From CAYGJN01 sp964350135 (lineage in GTDB: Bacteria > Bdellovibrionota > Bacteriovoracia > Bacteriovoracales > Bacteriovoracaceae), in NCBI GenBank assembly GCA_964350135.1, contig CAYGJN010000010.1, forward strand, positions 1 through 34,366: 34,366 nucleotides of DNA, in the 5' to 3' direction. The position numbers and the translations under genes are program-made. This document shows positions 32,856 through 34,366 of the stretch, one piece after another; positions within the stretch are counted from its first letter, which is position 1; each line of letters begins with the position of its first letter. Below the pieces are notes generated by a model. The model made no database searches. It worked only from the letters and a program-made list of their open reading frames with translations, and was not told the DNA's origin.

Positions 32856-34366
32856 TAAGCAATGACACCACCACCCTCACTTGGATCAGGGAGACCATCA
32901 AAAGATTTTTTTTCTTTGTCTTCAAGCTCATTTTTAAGATCTGAAGGAGGAGGATTTCCAGATTTTGGAGGCTCAATTATTGGAGCACCAATATCTTCTC
33001 CTGCTACAATTTTCTTTACCTGAGCTGCATCTAATGTTTCCCAGATTATTAATGCTTCAGATAATCGAATGAGAGCATCTTTGTTATCCTCAAGAATAAC
33101 TTTTGCAATATTAAAGTTTTTATCAATTATGCTTTTTACTTCTTTATCAATTAGTTCTGCAGTGGCCTCACTATAATTATTTCCCTCACCTTGTCCCATT
33201 CCTACAAAGGGCTGTGTCTTAGCTTCACCGAAGGTTATAGGACCAAGAGTTTCACTCATTCCCCAACTACAAACCATATTTCTAGCTATTTCAGTAGCTC
33301 TTTCAATGTCATTGGAAGCACCATTTGTATATGTATCAAAAGTCATCTGCTCAGCAATACGTCCACCAAATAAAAAAGCAATCATATTCTCAGCTCTATC
33401 TCTTGTAAGGCTTAAATGATCTTCATTAGGAAGAGTCTGAGTAACGCCCAAAGCTCCACCACGAGGAATAATTGTAACTTTATGAATTGGATCAGTATGA
33501 GGCAGATTCATTCCAACAAGAGTATGTCCAGCTTCATGGTAAGCAGTATTTTTTTTCTCTTTATCAGAGATCACCATTGATTTTCTAGCAACACCCATAA
33601 GGACTTTATCTTTTGCATTTTCAAAATCAATATTAGCAATTAGCTTTTTATCTTCTCTAGCAGCAAGTAAAGCCGCTTCATTGACTAAATTTGCAAGGTC
33701 AGCACCTGTAAAACCTGGTGTTCCCTTAGCAATAGTCTCTAAATCGACATTTGTTTCAAGAGGAGTTTTTCTTGTATGAACCTTTAAAATACCAAGTCGA
33801 CCTCGAACATCAGGACGGCCAACCATTACTCGCCTATCAAAACGTCCTGGACGTAAAAGAGCAGGGTCAAGAACATCAATTCTATTTGTAGCAGCAATAA
33901 GAATAACTCCCTCGTTAGACTCAAAACCATCCATTTCAACTAAAAGTTGGTTCAGTGTTTGTTCTCTTTCATCATGGCCTCCGCCCATTCCAGCACCACG
34001 ATGTCTACCAACGGCATCAATCTCATCGATAAAGATAATACAAGGTGCATGTTTTTTTCCTTGCTCAAATAAATCTCTTACTCGAGAAGCACCAACACCA
34101 ACAAACATTTCAACAAAATCAGAACCTGAGATAGAAAAAAATGGAACACCGGCTTCTCCTGCAACAGCGCGAGCAAGAAGTGTTTTCCCTGTACCTGGAG
34201 GCCCTACAAGAATAACACCTTTAGGGATCTTTCCCCCAAGTTGCGTATACTTTTTAGGATCTTTTAGAAAATCAACAACTTCTTCTAATTCTTCTTTGGA
34301 TTCTTCAACACCTGAAACATCTTTAAAAGTAACTTTTTTATCTGATGGATTAAGCATTCGAGCACG
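32855..34366 (-). CDS. ftsH: FtsH membrane AAA+ zinc protease (N-terminus beyond the window)
   Basis: The visible 503 residues begin within the family's RARMLNP segment, just before VTFKDVSGVEESKEEL, so the two membrane helices and roughly the first 150 residues lie past the right edge. The AAA+ module shows Walker A GPPGTGKT, Walker B CIIFIDEIDAVG and the second-region-of-homology Arg pair in LRPGRFDRRV. The M41 protease has HEAGH and later Asp-containing DIERATEIARNMV. FtsH removes unneeded or damaged membrane and cytoplasmic proteins. The last 40 residues are Pro- and acidic-rich (EPPKSGNPPPSDLK), a variable tail. Any in-frame ATG near 34357 is internal, not the true start. Confidence 0.97.
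   Translation of the reverse strand, partial: RARMLNPSDKKVTFKDVSGVEESKEELEEVVDFLKDPKKYTQLGGKIPKGVILVGPPGTGKTLLARAVAGEAGVPFFSISGSDFVEMFVGVGASRVRDLFEQGKKHAPCIIFIDEIDAVGRHRGAGMGGGHDEREQTLNQLLVEMDGFESNEGVILIAATNRIDVLDPALLRPGRFDRRVMVGRPDVRGRLGILKVHTRKTPLETNVDLETIAKGTPGFTGADLANLVNEAALLAAREDKKLIANIDFENAKDKVLMGVARKSMVISDKEKKNTAYHEAGHTLVGMNLPHTDPIHKVTIIPRGGALGVTQTLPNEDHLSLTRDRAENMIAFLFGGRIAEQMTFDTYTNGASNDIERATEIARNMVCSWGMSETLGPITFGEAKTQPFVGMGQGEGNNYSEATAELIDKEVKSIIDKNFNIAKVILEDNKDALIRLSEALIIWETLDAAQVKKIVAGEDIGAPIIEPPKSGNPPPSDLKNELEDKEKKSFDGLPDPSEGGGVIA

Noticed and set aside
1..34366. tRNA, rRNA, CRISPR arrays, insertion sequences, prophage genes
   Set aside because: No cloverleaf, spaced repeats, intact transposase or phage structural gene was recognised anywhere in the window.

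Overview
The window looks like chromosomal DNA from an AT-rich, Gram-negative, predatory-type bacterium, most likely in or near the Bacteriovoracaceae / Halobacteriovorax group of the Bdellovibrionota. This is an inference from base composition (about one third G+C), from several signal-peptide lipoproteins and secreted hydrolases, and from receiver, HD-GYP, TPR and PilZ-like signalling proteins of the kind common in Bdellovibrio relatives. No rRNA, tRNA, insertion sequence or CRISPR array was seen.

Layout. Positions 1-2640 look like a small variable patch: a HigB/RelE-type toxin gene interrupted by a stop codon, an unknown lysine-rich protein, and a bicupin protein flanked by imperfect inverted repeats and by two short decayed coding remnants. 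Positions 2649-6663 form a lysine/diaminopimelate operon (asd-dapB-dapA, joined by 4-nt overlaps) followed by a protease-fold protein that has lost its active site. Positions 6745-15022 hold mixed single genes: a RarD-type transporter, a DUF1499 protein, a cyclic-nucleotide-gated potassium channel, HtpX, an MnmD-like tRNA methyltransferase, a NodB-type polysaccharide deacetylase, a secreted redoxin, an unknown secreted protein and a degenerate HD-GYP protein. Positions 15200-19327 are a four-gene ABC import operon. Positions 19324-22417 hold a pseudo-receiver/TPR protein with a PilZ-like partner and a mannitol-dehydrogenase-like protein with altered catalytic residues. Positions 22590-27844 hold a lipoprotein, MsrB, ClpP and the ribonucleotide reductase pair nrdB-nrdA, which follows a strongly folding leader RNA. 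Positions 27869-30692 encode two secreted proteases, a metzincin-like enzyme and a subtilase. The right end holds a D-2-hydroxyacid dehydrogenase and a ftsH-folP-VOC operon, with ftsH cut by the window edge.

Two layout habits stand out. Five of nine convergent gene pairs interlock their stop codons in one 4-nt YTAR sequence. The visible transcription-end hairpins have long stems but no T-run. GGCC is also much commoner than base composition predicts.

The strongest candidates for something new are the folded RNA before nrdB (24284-24421), the set of catalytically dead signalling and enzyme-fold proteins, and the flanked bicupin gene. Nothing here amounts to a clear new multi-gene defence or mobile system.
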